Origin: Pseudoxanthomonas sp. PXM02
GTDB taxonomy: Bacteria > Pseudomonadota > Gammaproteobacteria > Xanthomonadales > Xanthomonadaceae
Direction: 5' to 3'
DNA: 64,000 nt
Assembly: GCF_014851805.1 (NCBI RefSeq)
Contig: NZ_JACVAK010000002.1
Span: 992,001-1,056,000 of the forward strand
Shown here: piece by piece, positions 1 to 9,708 of the stretch
How the letters are laid out: every line of letters starts with the position of its first letter
Numbering within the stretch: position 1 is the first letter of the stretch
Made by a program: the position numbers and the translations under genes
Notes under the pieces: generated by a model
The model's input: the letters and a program-made list of their open reading frames with translations, nothing else
The model's database searches: none
What the model was told of the DNA's origin: nothing

Positions 1-834
1 CCGCAGCCGGCCGCGGTCGTCGAGCCGGCGCCGCGCACGGCGTCCATCACGCCGGCGCCCACGCCGGCCGTGGCGGATGCGCGCTTGGAAATCGCACCTG
101 CGGCCACGGGCACGTCGGGTTCTGGAACGCAGTCCGGCGTCAGTGCCGGCGGTGAGGGCGAGATGTTGGCGAACGAACAATTGCAGCAGTCGAAAGAAGA
201 CCTGGCCGCGCGCGAAGCCGAAGTGCAGGAACTGCGCTCGCAGGTCACCGAACTGGAAAAGCTCAAGGCGCAACAGGAGAAGTTGCTGGCCATGAAGGAC
301 AGCGACCTGGCCGCCGCGCAGCAGCGTCTGGCGCAGAGCAATGGCAGCGACGGTGGCGTGCCGGTCTGGGCATGGGCGGGCTTCGGCCTGCTGTTTGTCG
401 GGGCCTTGGCGTGGGGCTTCGCTCAGCGTCGGCAGCGCGTGGCGCCCACGCCGGTGCCGCGCAACCCGGTATTCGGCAAGGCACCGGCCGACAGTCGCGC
501 CGCGGAACTCGCCGCCGCCATGCCGCAAACGACGCCGGAGCCCGAGCCTGCACCCGCGCCCAGCCCCGTGCTGGAGCCGGCCGTCGTGGTGCCCAAGCCC
601 GCGCCGAAGGCTGCACCGGCACCGGCGCCGGGCCCCACCTGGCATGCGGGTGGCAGCGCAGCGCCGGCCGCGCCGTCGCCAGCCCCGGCGGGTCGCGATC
701 GCCTGGAACTGGCCGTGGCCTATCTCGACCTGGGCGATGTCGCCACCGCACGCGACCTGTTGAACGAGGTCGCCGCCGGCAACGACGCGACGGCGCGCGA
801 CGAGGCCCTGCAGTTGCTGCGCGATATCGGATGA
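1..834 (+). CDS. fimV: FimV C-terminal part (5' end outside window)
   Basis: The frame is open from base 1 and stops with TGA at 832-834, so this is the last 277 residues of a longer protein. Visible parts in order: a Pro/Ala-rich stretch, a predicted coiled coil (about residues 55-111, rich in Glu, Gln, Leu and Lys), one transmembrane helix (about 121-141) followed by an Arg-rich stop-transfer, a second Pro/Ala-rich linker, and a C-terminal helical cap (about 230-277) with the sequence DRLELAVAYLDLGD, typical of the FimV C-terminal domain. FimV is an inner-membrane protein whose LysM part binds peptidoglycan and which supports type IV pilus assembly and twitching. The LysM part would lie upstream of the window. 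Its position before truA and trpF is the usual one in Xanthomonadaceae and Pseudomonas. Confidence 0.88.
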   Translation, partial: PQPAAVVEPAPRTASITPAPTPAVADARLEIAPAATGTSGSGTQSGVSAGGEGEMLANEQLQQSKEDLAAREAEVQELRSQVTELEKLKAQQEKLLAMKDSDLAAAQQRLAQSNGSDGGVPVWAWAGFGLLFVGALAWGFAQRRQRVAPTPVPRNPVFGKAPADSRAAELAAAMPQTTPEPEPAPAPSPVLEPAVVVPKPAPKAAPAPAPGPTWHAGGSAAPAAPSPAPAGRDRLELAVAYLDLGDVATARDLLNEVAAGNDATARDEALQLLRDIG

Positions 835-852
835 CGGACGCGGAGTGATGTC

Positions 853-1653
853 GTGACGCGCTACGTGCTGGGCGTCGAGTACGACGGCAGTGAATTCCTG
901 GGGTGGCAGCGGCTGAGCAAGTCCGGCACGCCGGACGACACCACCGTGCAGGCGGCGCTGGAAGGTGCGCTGTCGTCGGTCGCCAATGCCCGGGTCGATA
1001 CGATCTGTGCCGGTCGCACCGACGCCGGCGTGCATGCGCAGTGCCAGGTGGTGCACTTCGACAGCCACGCCGCGCGCACGCCGCGCGGCTGGTTGCTGGG
1101 CGCCACGGCGCGGCTGCCACCTGCGGTCTGCGTGCGCTGGTGCCAGCCGGTGGCCGACGATTTCCACGCGCGTTTCTCCGCGCGGGCGCGCCGCTACCGT
1201 TATTCCCTGGTCAACCGGCTCGCGCGACCCGCGCTGGAGCGGCAGTACCTGAGTTGGGAGCGGATGCCGCTGGATGCGGATGCCATGCATCGCGCGGCGC
1301 AGGTGCTGCTGGGTGAGAACGACTTCAGCGCGTTCCGCACGGTGCACTGCCAGTCGCCGCATGCCATGCGCAACCTGCACGCGATTTCGGTCACGCGGCA
1401 GGGCGAGAAGGTGATCGTCGAGGTGCAGGCCAATGCCTTCCTCCACCACATGGTGCGCAACATCGTCGGTTCGCTGCTGGTGGTCGGGCGCGGCGAGCAG
1501 CCGGAAGCGTGGATCGCCGACCTGCTGGCCGGGCGCGACCGCACCGTGGCGGGACCGACCGCGCCGCCGGACGGCCTGGTCTTCGTCAGTCCGCTGTACC
1601 CGGCGGAATGGGGCCTGCCGTCGGAAGTCACTCTGCCTGCCGCCATCGGCTGA
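853..1653 (+). CDS. truA: tRNA pseudouridine(38-40) synthase TruA
   Basis: This 266-residue protein isomerises uridines 38-40 in the anticodon arm of many tRNAs to pseudouridine. The catalytic Asp lies in the family motif GRTDAGVHA, here Asp57. The opening [17 protein letters not shown] and the [13 protein letters not shown] block near the C-terminus are also diagnostic. I take the GTG at 853 as the start because it places the conserved N-terminal strand at residue 3. The gap to fimV is 18 bp and to trpF 22 bp, so the three genes are probably co-transcribed. Confidence 0.95.
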   Translation: MTRYVLGVEYDGSEFLGWQRLSKSGTPDDTTVQAALEGALSSVANARVDTICAGRTDAGVHAQCQVVHFDSHAARTPRGWLLGATARLPPAVCVRWCQPVADDFHARFSARARRYRYSLVNRLARPALERQYLSWERMPLDADAMHRAAQVLLGENDFSAFRTVHCQSPHAMRNLHAISVTRQGEKVIVEVQANAFLHHMVRNIVGSLLVVGRGEQPEAWIADLLAGRDRTVAGPTAPPDGLVFVSPLYPAEWGLPSEVTLPAAIG

Positions 1654-1675
1654 GCGGGCGGGTTACCCTTCGGGC

Positions 1676-2308
1676 ATGCATACGCGCATCAAGTTCTGCG
1701 GGCTGACCCGTGGCGAGGACGTCCGCCTGGCGGTGGAGCTGGGCGTCGATTACGTGGGCCTGGTGTTCGCGCCGCGCAGTCCGCGCCGGCTGCTGCTGGG
1801 CCAGGCGCGCATGCTGCGCGAACTGGTGCCGGAAGAGATCGCAGTGGTGGCGCTGGTGATGGACAACACGCGCAGCGACATCGAGCACATCGTCGAATCG
1901 CTGCAGCCGGACCTGTTGCAGTTCCATGGCGCGGAGGACGATGCCGTCGCCGGCTCGTTCGGCAAGCCGTTCTGGAAGGCGATCGCGATGGGGGGCCAGC
2001 AGGACAGCGCCTTCACCAGCCTGGCGGACTATCCGAGCGCCAGCGGCTTCCTGTTCGACGGCCATGCGGCGGGCGAGCAGGGCGGCAGCGGCCAGCGCTT
2101 CGACTGGCGGCAGATGCCGCGCGCGACCGACAAACCCTTTCTGCTGGCAGGCGGCCTGACGCCGGAGAACGTGGCACTGGCGGTGCGGACGGCGCGGCCG
2201 ACCGGCGTGGACGTGTCCAGCGGTATCGAGACCGCGCCGGGCGTGAAGGATGCGGAGAAGATGCGCCGCTTCGTCGAGGCCGTGCGCGAGGCCGACGCCC
2301 GCGCCTGA
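1676..2308 (+). CDS. trpF: Phosphoribosylanthranilate isomerase
   Basis: TrpF carries out the third step of tryptophan synthesis from chorismate, an Amadori rearrangement of N-(5-phosphoribosyl)anthranilate to CdRP. The 210-residue TIM-barrel protein begins with IKFCGLTR, whose Cys8 is the expected general base. Asp128 in the stretch FLFDGHAAGEQGGSG is the expected general acid, and VDVSSGIE near the C-terminus is the phosphate-binding strand. I chose the ATG at 1676 because it gives the normal family length; the frame extends far upstream without start signals. The gene converges on the lysR-type gene, with one base between the two stop codons. Confidence 0.95.
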   Translation: MHTRIKFCGLTRGEDVRLAVELGVDYVGLVFAPRSPRRLLLGQARMLRELVPEEIAVVALVMDNTRSDIEHIVESLQPDLLQFHGAEDDAVAGSFGKPFWKAIAMGGQQDSAFTSLADYPSASGFLFDGHAAGEQGGSGQRFDWRQMPRATDKPFLLAGGLTPENVALAVRTARPTGVDVSSGIETAPGVKDAEKMRRFVEAVREADARA

Positions 2309-2309
2309 G

Positions 2310-3194
2310 TCAGGCGAGTGCGGCGCGCAGCCACGCAGCCAGCGCCGGGATCCGCAGATCCGCGTTGCCTCGGCGGGCGCACAGCGCCCATTCGCCGCCG
2401 GTGTCCACGAAGCCCCAGGGCGCAACCAGGCGACCGCTGTCCAGGTCGGCCTGCACCAGTTCCTGCGGGGCAATGGCCACGCCCAGGCCGGCGACGGCGG
2501 CTTCCAGCAGATAGGTCAGGTGATCGAAGCCGGCGCCCAGGCGCAGACTGGCCGCGTCGACGCCCTGGGTCTGGAACCAGCGAGGCCAGGCTTGCGGACG
2601 GGAGACGGTATGCAGCACGGCTTCGCCGGCCAAGGCTTCGGCCGGCGCCTGCTCCAGTCGCGCGAAGCCGGTATGGCGCGGGCTGACGACGGGTCCGATC
2701 CGTTCCGGTGCCAGTGCGTGTACCTCCCAGCCAGGCGGCCAGGGCGCCTCGCCGACCAGCAGGGCGGCATCGAGTCCGGTGAGCGCGTCGTCGAAGCCGC
2801 TCTCCTGCGCGGACAGGTGCAGGGTCAGCTCGGGCAGGTCGTGGGCCAGCCGTTCCAGCCGTGGGATCACCCAGCGCGCCAGCAGACTGCCGGGGCAACC
2901 CAGCACGAAGGCTGCCGGTCGCCTGTCACGCTGCATCGCGGCCCAGCCGGCCTGCAGCGTGGAAAACGCATCGCCGGCCAGGTCCCGCAGGCGCATGCCG
3001 TCGGCGGTCAGGGCCAGGCCGCGGCCCTCCCGGACGAACAGCGCCCTGCCCAGCGCATCTTCCAGCGTGCGGATATGTCGGCTGATGGCGCCGTGGGTGA
3101 CGTGCAGTTCGGCGGCGGCCCGGCTGACACTGCCCAGACGGGCGGCCGCCTCGAAGGCACGCAGGGCATTGAGCGGAGGCAGCGGGCGCGACAT
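2310..3194 (-). CDS. LysR-family transcriptional regulator, TrpI/GcvA-like
   Basis: The 294-residue protein has the LysR layout: an N-terminal winged helix-turn-helix (about residues 5-62, containing NALRAFEAAARLGSVSRAAAE and HVTHGAISRHIRTLE) and a periplasmic-binding-protein-like effector domain (about 90-290). It is transcribed away from trpB across a 98-bp gap. In Pseudomonas the LysR protein TrpI sits in this place and activates trpBA when indoleglycerol phosphate accumulates. By position this protein may do the same here, but its HTH resembles the broader GcvA/TrpI group and the effector cannot be read from sequence. Confidence 0.85.
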   Translation of the reverse strand: MSRPLPPLNALRAFEAAARLGSVSRAAAELHVTHGAISRHIRTLEDALGRALFVREGRGLALTADGMRLRDLAGDAFSTLQAGWAAMQRDRRPAAFVLGCPGSLLARWVIPRLERLAHDLPELTLHLSAQESGFDDALTGLDAALLVGEAPWPPGWEVHALAPERIGPVVSPRHTGFARLEQAPAEALAGEAVLHTVSRPQAWPRWFQTQGVDAASLRLGAGFDHLTYLLEAAVAGLGVAIAPQELVQADLDSGRLVAPWGFVDTGGEWALCARRGNADLRIPALAAWLRAALA

Positions 3195-3292
3195 GGCGTG
3201 AGTTTAAGTCACAAGTTGGTGATATTTCATCGATGTTCTGGCTTGAACCTGTGCGCTAGAGTGACGGCTCACCCGTTGAAACCCGACCCGCC
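3195..3292. promoter_or_regulatory. Divergent lysR / trpB control region
   Basis: This 98-bp gap separates the two divergent genes and must hold both promoters. It is AT-richer than its surroundings at about 3200-3235. A possible -10 for trpB, TAGAGT, lies at 3257-3262, with no good -35 at the correct spacing, as often seen at LysR-activated promoters. The AT-rich dyad-like stretch next to the lysR start is a plausible regulator site. The assignment rests mainly on gene arrangement. Confidence 0.4.
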
Positions 3293-4504
3293 ATGGCCGC
3301 ACCCGCCGACTACCACGCCTATCCCGATGCCGCCGGCCACTTCGGCCGCCATGGCGGCCGTTTCGTCGCCGAAACCCTGATCGGACCGCTGCAGGAGCTG
3401 TCGGCCGCCTATGACACCGCGCGCGTGGACCCGGCCTTCATCGCGGCCTTCGACAAGGACCTGAAGCACTACGTTGGCCGGCCCAGCCCGATCTACCACG
3501 CCGAGCGCCTGAGCCGCGAAGTTGGCGGCGCGCAGATCCTGCTCAAGCGCGAGGACCTGAACCACACCGGCGCGCACAAGATCAACAACACCATCGGGCA
3601 GGCTCTGCTGGCCAGCCGGATGGGCAAGAAGCGGATCATCGCCGAGACCGGTGCCGGCCAGCACGGCGTCGCCAGCGCCACCGTCGCCACCCGGCTGGGC
3701 CTGGAATGCGTGGTCTACATGGGCGCCACCGACATTGAGCGCCAGAAGATCAACGTCTACAGGATGAAGCTGCTCGGCGCGACCGTGGTGCCGGTGACCA
3801 GCGGTTCGGCCACGCTGAAGGACGCGCTGAACGAAGCGATGCGCGACTGGGTGACCAACGTGCACGACACCTTCTACATCATCGGCACGGTCGCCGGTCC
3901 CGACCCGTATCCGCGCATGGTGCGCGACTTCAACGCCGTCGTCGGTCGCGAGGCGAGGGCGCAGATGCTGGCCGACTACGGGCGCCTGCCCGATGCGATC
4001 ACCGCCTGCGTCGGCGGCGGCAGCAATGCGATCGGCCTGTTCCATGCCTTCCTCAACGATCCCGGCGTGCGGATCGTCGGCGCCGAAGCCGCCGGCGACG
4101 GCATCGAGACCGGACGCCATGCCTCGTCGCTGTCGGCAGGCCGCGTGGGCGTATTGCATGGCAACCGCACCTACGTGATCTGCGACGACGATGGACAGAT
4201 CATCGAAACGCATTCGATCTCCGCCGGCCTGGACTATCCGGGCGTCGGTCCGGAGCACGCCTTCCTGAAGGACAGCGGGCGCGCCGAATATGTCGGCGTC
4301 ACCGACGAGGAGGCGCTGGCCGCCTTCCATCGCCTGACGCGCACCGAGGGCATCCTGCCGGCGCTGGAATCCAGCCACGCCGTCGCCCAGGCGATCAAGC
4401 TGGCGCGTGAGTTGCCGAAGGACCAGCTGGTGCTGTGCAACCTGTCCGGCCGCGGCGACAAGGATGTCCATACGATCGCCGCGCGCGAGGGGATCAGCCT
4501 GTGA
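3293..4504 (+). CDS. trpB: Tryptophan synthase beta chain
   Basis: TrpB condenses indole with serine in the last step of tryptophan synthesis, using pyridoxal phosphate. The 403-residue protein has the PLP-binding Lys96 in [10 protein letters not shown], the glycine-rich phosphate loop [10 protein letters not shown], and the substrate loop ETGAGQHGV. These are all as expected for the main TrpB1 type that pairs with TrpA. The stop codon overlaps the GTG start of trpA in GTGA, which points to translational coupling and equal subunit supply for the alpha2beta2 complex. Confidence 0.97.
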   Translation: MAAPADYHAYPDAAGHFGRHGGRFVAETLIGPLQELSAAYDTARVDPAFIAAFDKDLKHYVGRPSPIYHAERLSREVGGAQILLKREDLNHTGAHKINNTIGQALLASRMGKKRIIAETGAGQHGVASATVATRLGLECVVYMGATDIERQKINVYRMKLLGATVVPVTSGSATLKDALNEAMRDWVTNVHDTFYIIGTVAGPDPYPRMVRDFNAVVGREARAQMLADYGRLPDAITACVGGGSNAIGLFHAFLNDPGVRIVGAEAAGDGIETGRHASSLSAGRVGVLHGNRTYVICDDDGQIIETHSISAGLDYPGVGPEHAFLKDSGRAEYVGVTDEEALAAFHRLTRTEGILPALESSHAVAQAIKLARELPKDQLVLCNLSGRGDKDVHTIAAREGISL

Positions 4505-5298
4505 GCCGTTTCGAATCGAAGTTTGCCGAACTGAAGGCCGCCGGCCGCAAGGCCCTGGTGCCGTTCATCACCGCCGGCGACCCGTCGCTGGAATCGACCG
4601 TGCCGGTGATGCACGCGCTGGTCGCGGCTGGCGCGGACGTCATCGAACTCGGCGTGCCTTTCTCCGACCCGATGGCCGACGGTCCGGTCATCCAGCGCAG
4701 CTCCGAGCGCGCGCTGGCCCGCGGCGCCGGCCTTCGCTACGTGCTGGAGGCGGTGGAGGTGTTCCGCCAGCAGGACGACGGCACCCCGATCGTGCTGATG
4801 GGTTACCTGAACCCGGTGGAGATCCACGGGGCCGAGCGATTCGCCCGTGAAGCCGTGGCGGCCGGCGTGGACGGCGTGCTGCTGGTCGACCTGCCGCCGG
4901 AGGAAGCCGCGGAAACGCGCGCGGTGTTCAACCGGGAGGGGTTGGCGCTGATTGCGCTGGCATCGCCGACGACCTCGCCCGAACGCCTGCGGATGCTGTG
5001 CGACACCGCGCAGGGCTACCTTTATTACGTCAGTTTCGCCGGGGTGACCGGTGCGTCCGACCGCTTGGACACGGCCGCGGCGGGCGAGCGACTGAAGCTG
5101 CTGCGGGCCGCTTCGCGCGCGCCGGTGGTGGCGGGATTCGGCATCAAGGACGCCGCCAGCGCCCGCGCGATGGCGACGGATGCGGAAGGCGTGGTGGTCG
5201 GCAGCGCGCTGGTGGCAGCACTTGCCGAAGCCGGTGGCGACGCCGCGGCACGGGCCTCGGCGTTCCTGGCGCCATTGCGGGCGGCGCTGGACGGCTGA
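4501..5298 (+). CDS. trpA: Tryptophan synthase alpha chain
   Basis: TrpA cleaves indole-3-glycerol phosphate to indole, which is channelled to TrpB. Starting at the GTG that overlaps the trpB stop gives 265 residues and puts the catalytic acids at Glu49 and Asp60, the same numbers as in the E. coli enzyme. The motif [13 protein letters not shown] surrounds Asp60, and the phosphate-binding VAGFGIKD block follows near residue 210. An upstream in-frame start inside trpB would add an unrelated extension, so I reject it. Confidence 0.96.
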   Translation: MSRFESKFAELKAAGRKALVPFITAGDPSLESTVPVMHALVAAGADVIELGVPFSDPMADGPVIQRSSERALARGAGLRYVLEAVEVFRQQDDGTPIVLMGYLNPVEIHGAERFAREAVAAGVDGVLLVDLPPEEAAETRAVFNREGLALIALASPTTSPERLRMLCDTAQGYLYYVSFAGVTGASDRLDTAAAGERLKLLRAASRAPVVAGFGIKDAASARAMATDAEGVVVGSALVAALAEAGGDAAARASAFLAPLRAALDG

Positions 5299-5385
5299 GG
5301 CACCGTACGGCTGTGCATGGACGACTGAGCTAAACTGCCGCGCTAATCCATGAGGCCCCCTCCGGGGCAGGCAGCAAGACCACGC

Positions 5386-6279
5386 ATGAGCTGGCTCAGC
5401 AAACTGATGCCGTCGGGCATCCGCACCGAAGGCAACGCAGGCAAGAGCAAACGCAGCGTCCCCGAGGGCCTGTGGGAAAAATGCGACCGTTGCGGCGCGG
5501 TGCTGTACCGGCCGGAACTGGAAGAGAACCTGGAGGTCTGCCCGAAGTGCAGCTTCCACATGCCGATCCGCGCCCGTGCCCGCATGGCGGCGCTGTTCGA
5601 CCCGGGCAGCACCCGCGAGATCGGTGCGGCCCTCGGCCCGACCGACGTGCTGAAGTTCAAGGATCAGAAGAAGTACGCCGACCGCATCAAGGCCGCGCAG
5701 AAGAGCACCGGCGAACGCGATGCGCTGATCACGCTGCAGGGCCAGCTGAAGGGTCGCGACCTGGTCGCCAGCTGCTTCGACTTCGCTTACATGGGCGGCT
5801 CGATGGGCTCGGTCGTCGGTGAGCGTTTCTCGCTGGGCGCGGAGAAGGCGCTGGAGATCGGTTCACCGTTCGTGTGCTTCTCCGCCAGCGGCGGCGCGCG
5901 CATGCAGGAGAGCCTGTTCTCGCTGATGCAGATGGCCAAGACCTCCGCCGCACTGGGCAAATTGCGCGAGGCGGGACTGCCGTACATCTCGGTGATGACG
6001 CACCCCACCACCGGCGGTGTGTCGGCCAGCTTCGCCATGCTGGGCGACATCAACTTGGCCGAGCCGGAAGCGCTGATCGGCTTCGCCGGCCCGCGCGTGA
6101 TCGAGCAGACCGTGCGCGAGACGTTGCCGGAAGGCTTCCAGCGTTCCGAGTTCCTGCTGGCGCATGGTGCCGTCGACCAGATCTGCGATCGCCGCGAGAT
6201 GCGTGACCGCCTGGCCGACCTGCTGGCGTTGATGATGCGACAGCCCAAGCCAGAAGACGCGCTGGACGTGGTCGGCTGA
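5386..6279 (+). CDS. accD: Acetyl-CoA carboxylase carboxyltransferase subunit beta
   Basis: AccD is one half of the carboxyltransferase that makes malonyl-CoA, the first committed step of fatty acid synthesis. The 297-residue protein has an N-terminal zinc ribbon with Cys33, Cys36, Cys52 and Cys55 and a crotonase-fold carboxyltransferase domain containing [10 protein letters not shown] and the [11 protein letters not shown] block. I choose ATG 5386 ([11 protein letters not shown]) over ATG 5350 because the family begins with this WLSKL motif. The usual Xanthomonadaceae order trpB-trpA-accD is kept, but glmM rather than folC follows. Confidence 0.95.
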   Translation: MSWLSKLMPSGIRTEGNAGKSKRSVPEGLWEKCDRCGAVLYRPELEENLEVCPKCSFHMPIRARARMAALFDPGSTREIGAALGPTDVLKFKDQKKYADRIKAAQKSTGERDALITLQGQLKGRDLVASCFDFAYMGGSMGSVVGERFSLGAEKALEIGSPFVCFSASGGARMQESLFSLMQMAKTSAALGKLREAGLPYISVMTHPTTGGVSASFAMLGDINLAEPEALIGFAGPRVIEQTVRETLPEGFQRSEFLLAHGAVDQICDRREMRDRLADLLALMMRQPKPEDALDVVG

Positions 6280-6352
6280 GCATCCGCCCTTCTCCGGGCC
6301 GCGCGACGCAGCAATGGATCGCGCGGTCCCACGACATTCGACAGGTAAAGGA

Positions 6353-7702
6353 ATGACACGCAAGTATTTCGGGACCGATGGCATCCGCGGGCGCGTGGGC
6401 AGCGCGACCATTTCGGCAGACTTCGTGCTGCGGCTGGGCAACGCATTGGGCCGCGTGCTGTGCCAGAACAGCAACGGCGCGCGACCGGTGGTGGTGATCG
6501 GCAAGGACACGCGCATCTCCGGCTACATGTTCGAGGCCGCCCTGGAAGCGGGCCTGGTCGCCGCCGGCGCCGACGTGCAGCTGATGGGCCCGATGCCGAC
6601 GCCGGCCGTCGCCTTCCTCACCCGTACGCTGGGCGCCGATGCCGGCATCGTGATCAGTGCGTCGCACAACCCGCACTACGACAACGGCATCAAGTTCTTC
6701 TCGGCCGAAGGCGAGAAGCTCGACGACGCGACCGAAGCCGCGATCGAGGCCGCGCTGGACGGTGAGTTCGTCACCGTCGAATCGGAAAAGCTGGGCAAGG
6801 CGATCCGCACGCGCGACGCGGTCGGCCGCTACATCGAGTTCTGCAAGGCCAGCGTGCCGCGCCGCTTCGACCTGAAGGGCATGAAGCTGGTGCTGGATTG
6901 CGCGCATGGCGCGACCTACCACATCGCCCCGCTGCTGTTCCGAGAGCTGGGTGCCGACGTAGTCACCATCGGCGACGAGCCGGACGGCATCAACATCAAC
7001 GATGGCGTGGGCTCCATGCACATCGACAACCTGGCCGCGAAGGTCCGCGAGACAGGTGCGCAGCTTGGCATCGCGTTCGACGGCGACGGCGACCGCGTGC
7101 TGATGGCGGATGGGCAGGGCACGCCGGTGGATGGCGACCAGCTGATCTACCTGCTGGCCCGCGACTGGCAGACCATCGGGCGCCTGCGCGGCCCGGTCGT
7201 CGGCACGCTGATGACCAACTACGGCCTGGAACGCGCGTTGGGCAAGCTCGAGATTCCGTTCGTCCGCACCAAGGTCGGCGACCGTTACGTGCATCAGGCG
7301 CTGGTCGAAGGCAACGCGGTGCTCGGTGGCGAAGCGTCCGGACACCTGCTGTGCCTGGACCGCACCACGACCGGTGACGCCATCATCGCTGCGCTGCAGG
7401 TGCTGGAGGCGCTCAAGCGCCGCAAGGTGACGCTGCGCGACGCGCTGGACGGCCTGACGATGCTGCCGCAGAAGACCATCAACGTGAAGCTGGCGAACGG
7501 TGCCAGACCGACCGAAGCGGCCAGCGTGCAGGCAGCGCTGGTCCAGGCGCAGGCCGCGGTGTCCGGGCGCGGCCGGGCGTTCCTGCGTCCGTCCGGCACC
7601 GAGCCGGTGGTACGCGTCACGGTGGAAGCCGACGACGACGCGCTGGTGAAGAGCACGCTGGAAACGCTGGCCGAGGCCGTGCGCGCCGCCGCCACGGCCT
7701 GA
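6353..7702 (+). CDS. glmM: Phosphoglucosamine mutase
   Basis: GlmM converts glucosamine-6-phosphate to glucosamine-1-phosphate for UDP-GlcNAc, and thus for peptidoglycan and lipopolysaccharide. The 449-residue protein opens with [10 protein letters not shown]. It carries the phosphoserine loop ISASHNP (catalytic Ser104), the magnesium loop AFDGDGDR, the sugar-binding EASGH and the C-terminal phosphate site [14 protein letters not shown] 6353 is preceded by an AAAGGA ribosome-binding site and matches the family N-terminus; an ATG 39 bp upstream does not. Confidence 0.95.
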   Translation: MTRKYFGTDGIRGRVGSATISADFVLRLGNALGRVLCQNSNGARPVVVIGKDTRISGYMFEAALEAGLVAAGADVQLMGPMPTPAVAFLTRTLGADAGIVISASHNPHYDNGIKFFSAEGEKLDDATEAAIEAALDGEFVTVESEKLGKAIRTRDAVGRYIEFCKASVPRRFDLKGMKLVLDCAHGATYHIAPLLFRELGADVVTIGDEPDGININDGVGSMHIDNLAAKVRETGAQLGIAFDGDGDRVLMADGQGTPVDGDQLIYLLARDWQTIGRLRGPVVGTLMTNYGLERALGKLEIPFVRTKVGDRYVHQALVEGNAVLGGEASGHLLCLDRTTTGDAIIAALQVLEALKRRKVTLRDALDGLTMLPQKTINVKLANGARPTEAASVQAALVQAQAAVSGRGRAFLRPSGTEPVVRVTVEADDDALVKSTLETLAEAVRAAATA

Positions 7703-7775
7703 GCCGGATCAGAATGCCCCGGCGCGACGACCTCCGCATGGCCGTCCGCGCCTTTCCCCTGTTGGAGCAGATTGA

Positions 7776-8714
7776 ATGAGTGCCCGAATCCCCACGCTGG
7801 ACATCACCCGTTTCGATACCGACCGCGAGGCCTTCGTCGCCGAGCTGGGCGCGGCGTATCGCGAATGGGGTTTCGCCGGCATCCGCAACCACGGCATCCC
7901 GCAGGCGCAGATCGACGCGGCCTACGACGTGTTCAAGCGTTTCTTCGCGCTGCCCGACGATGCCAAGAAGCGCTACCACGTGCCCGGCAGTGGCGGTGCG
8001 CGCGGCTATACGGCCTTCGGCGTGGAAACCGCGAAGGACTCCAAGCATTTCGACCTGAAGGAGTTCTGGCATATCGGCCGTGAGATCCCGGACGATTCGA
8101 AGTACCGCGAGGTGATGCCGCCGAACCTGTGGCCGGATGAAGTGCCCGGCTTCCGCGAACACGGCTATGGCCTGTATCAGGCGCTGGACCAGCTCGGTTC
8201 GCGCGTGCTGTCGGCGCTGGCCCTGCACATCGGCCTGCCGGAGACCTACTTCGCCGACAAGACCGATTCCGGCAATTCGATCCTGCGCCCGATCCACTAC
8301 CCGCCAATCACCGCCGACGACATCCCGAACGTGCGTGCCGGTGCGCATGAAGACATCAATCTGATCACGTTGCTGGTCGGCGCCAGTGCCGCCGGCCTGG
8401 AAGTGCGCTCGAAGCAGGGCGAGTGGGTGCCTTTCACGTCGGACGCCGACACCATCGTGGTCAACATCGGCGACATGCTGCAACGCCTGACCAACCACGT
8501 GTATCCGTCGACCACGCATCGCGTGACCAACCCGCCGGGCGAACAGGCGCGCCAGCCGCGCTATTCGGTGCCGTTCTTCCTGCATCCGAACCCGGACTTC
8601 CTGATCGACGTGCTGCCGTCCACGATTACGTCCGACAATCCGAAGCGTTACCCCGAGCCGATCACGGCACAGGGCTATCTGGAAGAGCGCCTGCGCGAGA
8701 TCAAGCTGAAGTAG
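7776..8714 (+). CDS. 2-oxoglutarate/Fe(II)-dependent oxygenase, isopenicillin N synthase-like family
   Basis: The 312-residue protein has the two domains of the isopenicillin-N-synthase/2OG dioxygenase superfamily: an N-terminal DIOX_N region (about 5-110, with WGFAGIRNHGIP) and a jelly-roll core. The iron ligands are His191 and Asp193 (HED in GAHEDINLITLL) and His248 (STTHRV). The 2-oxoglutarate carboxylate is held by Arg262 and Ser264 (PRYS). The substrate is unknown; the family includes oxidases of secondary metabolites and small acids. The gene stands alone between glmM and a convergent SDR gene. Confidence 0.88.
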   Translation: MSARIPTLDITRFDTDREAFVAELGAAYREWGFAGIRNHGIPQAQIDAAYDVFKRFFALPDDAKKRYHVPGSGGARGYTAFGVETAKDSKHFDLKEFWHIGREIPDDSKYREVMPPNLWPDEVPGFREHGYGLYQALDQLGSRVLSALALHIGLPETYFADKTDSGNSILRPIHYPPITADDIPNVRAGAHEDINLITLLVGASAAGLEVRSKQGEWVPFTSDADTIVVNIGDMLQRLTNHVYPSTTHRVTNPPGEQARQPRYSVPFFLHPNPDFLIDVLPSTITSDNPKRYPEPITAQGYLEERLREIKLK

Positions 8715-8747
8715 GGCGGGTCCAGGTTCGCCATCGCGACGCCCCAC

Positions 8748-8777
8748 GACGCCGGGATCTCCCGGCGTCTTGCGTTT
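8748..8777 (+). terminator. Rho-independent terminator after the oxygenase gene
   Basis: A perfect 10-bp stem (8748-8757 with 8760-8769) closes on a two-base loop and is followed by TTGCGTTT. It lies 34 bp past the oxygenase stop, between the convergent genes. The T-rich side fits termination of the plus-strand gene only. Confidence 0.7.
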
Positions 8778-8786
8778 CCGGATACA

Positions 8787-9599
8787 TCAGTCCAGTGGCC
8801 GCACCTTGCGCGAGTTGCGCGCCATCATGCCCAGCGCCAGGCGGTGCGGCAGCAGTTTCACGATGGCGTGCATCAGCCGGTAGCGCCAGCCGGGGACCAC
8901 CAGCACGTCGCCGCGCTCGTTGCCCTCGATGCCGGCGCGCGCCACGTCGGTCGCCTGCAGCCACATCGTCGGCGACACCCGCATGCGCGCGCGCGTGCCG
9001 GTGACGTCATGGAACTCGGAATAGGTGAAGCCCGGGCACAGCGCGGTGGCGTGCACGCCGCGGTCCGCATTCTCCAGGGCCAGCGCTTCGCTGAACTTCA
9101 GCAGGAAGCTCTTGGCTGGGGCATACAGGGTCTGTCCATCGGCGGCCGGCATCAGGGCGGCAAACGAGGCGACGTTGAGGATGCGGCCCTGGCCCGACTT
9201 GCGGATGGAGGGGAGCAATCGCCAGGTCAGTTCGCAGACCGCCGTCACCATCACCTGCAGAAAGGCGGCATGGTCCTCCCACGCGCTGCTGCGGTAGCGT
9301 CCGGGCACGCCATAGCCGGCGTTGTTGACCAGGATGCGGATCGCCACGCCGCGCCGCTCAAGTTCGGCCACCAACGCCGCGGGCGCCGCCGGATCGGCGA
9401 GGTCCGCCGCCACGATCTCCACCGGCACCTGTGCCTGCAGTTCCGTCGCCAGCGCCTGCAGGCGCTCCGCACGGCGCGCCGTCAGCACCAGCGGAACCCC
9501 GCGCTTCGCGTACTCCCGCGCGATCTGCTCGCCGATGCCGCTGGAAGCGCCGGTGACCAGGGCGTAGCCGGCGGGAGAGGTGGGGCGGTCGTCTGGCAT
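8787..9599 (-). CDS. Short-chain dehydrogenase/reductase, unknown substrate
   Basis: This is a classical SDR of 270 residues with the nucleotide loop TGASSGIG (16-23), the NNAG motif (92-95), and the catalytic triad Ser145, Tyr159 and Lys163 in the YxxxK arrangement. Arg42/Arg43 after the second strand suggest NADP(H) preference. The C-terminus (about 225-265) is hydrophobic and basic (WRYRLMHAIVKLLPHRLALG), resembling the DltE/YqjQ-type SDRs that work on lipid-like substrates. I place the start at ATG 9597-9599 because the upstream 45 codons overlap the tpiA promoter area and look unlike a protein. Confidence 0.85.
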   Translation of the reverse strand: MPDDRPTSPAGYALVTGASSGIGEQIAREYAKRGVPLVLTARRAERLQALATELQAQVPVEIVAADLADPAAPAALVAELERRGVAIRILVNNAGYGVPGRYRSSAWEDHAAFLQVMVTAVCELTWRLLPSIRKSGQGRILNVASFAALMPAADGQTLYAPAKSFLLKFSEALALENADRGVHATALCPGFTYSEFHDVTGTRARMRVSPTMWLQATDVARAGIEGNERGDVLVVPGWRYRLMHAIVKLLPHRLALGMMARNSRKVRPLD

Positions 9600-9708
9600 G
9601 GTGGGTCCTGGCTGGATGGCGTGTCGCAGCGCACGATAGCGCGCCGGGTAGGTCCGCCGGACAACATCGGCTAGACTGCGCGACCCGAACTGGACAGGAA
9701 TTGGTCTT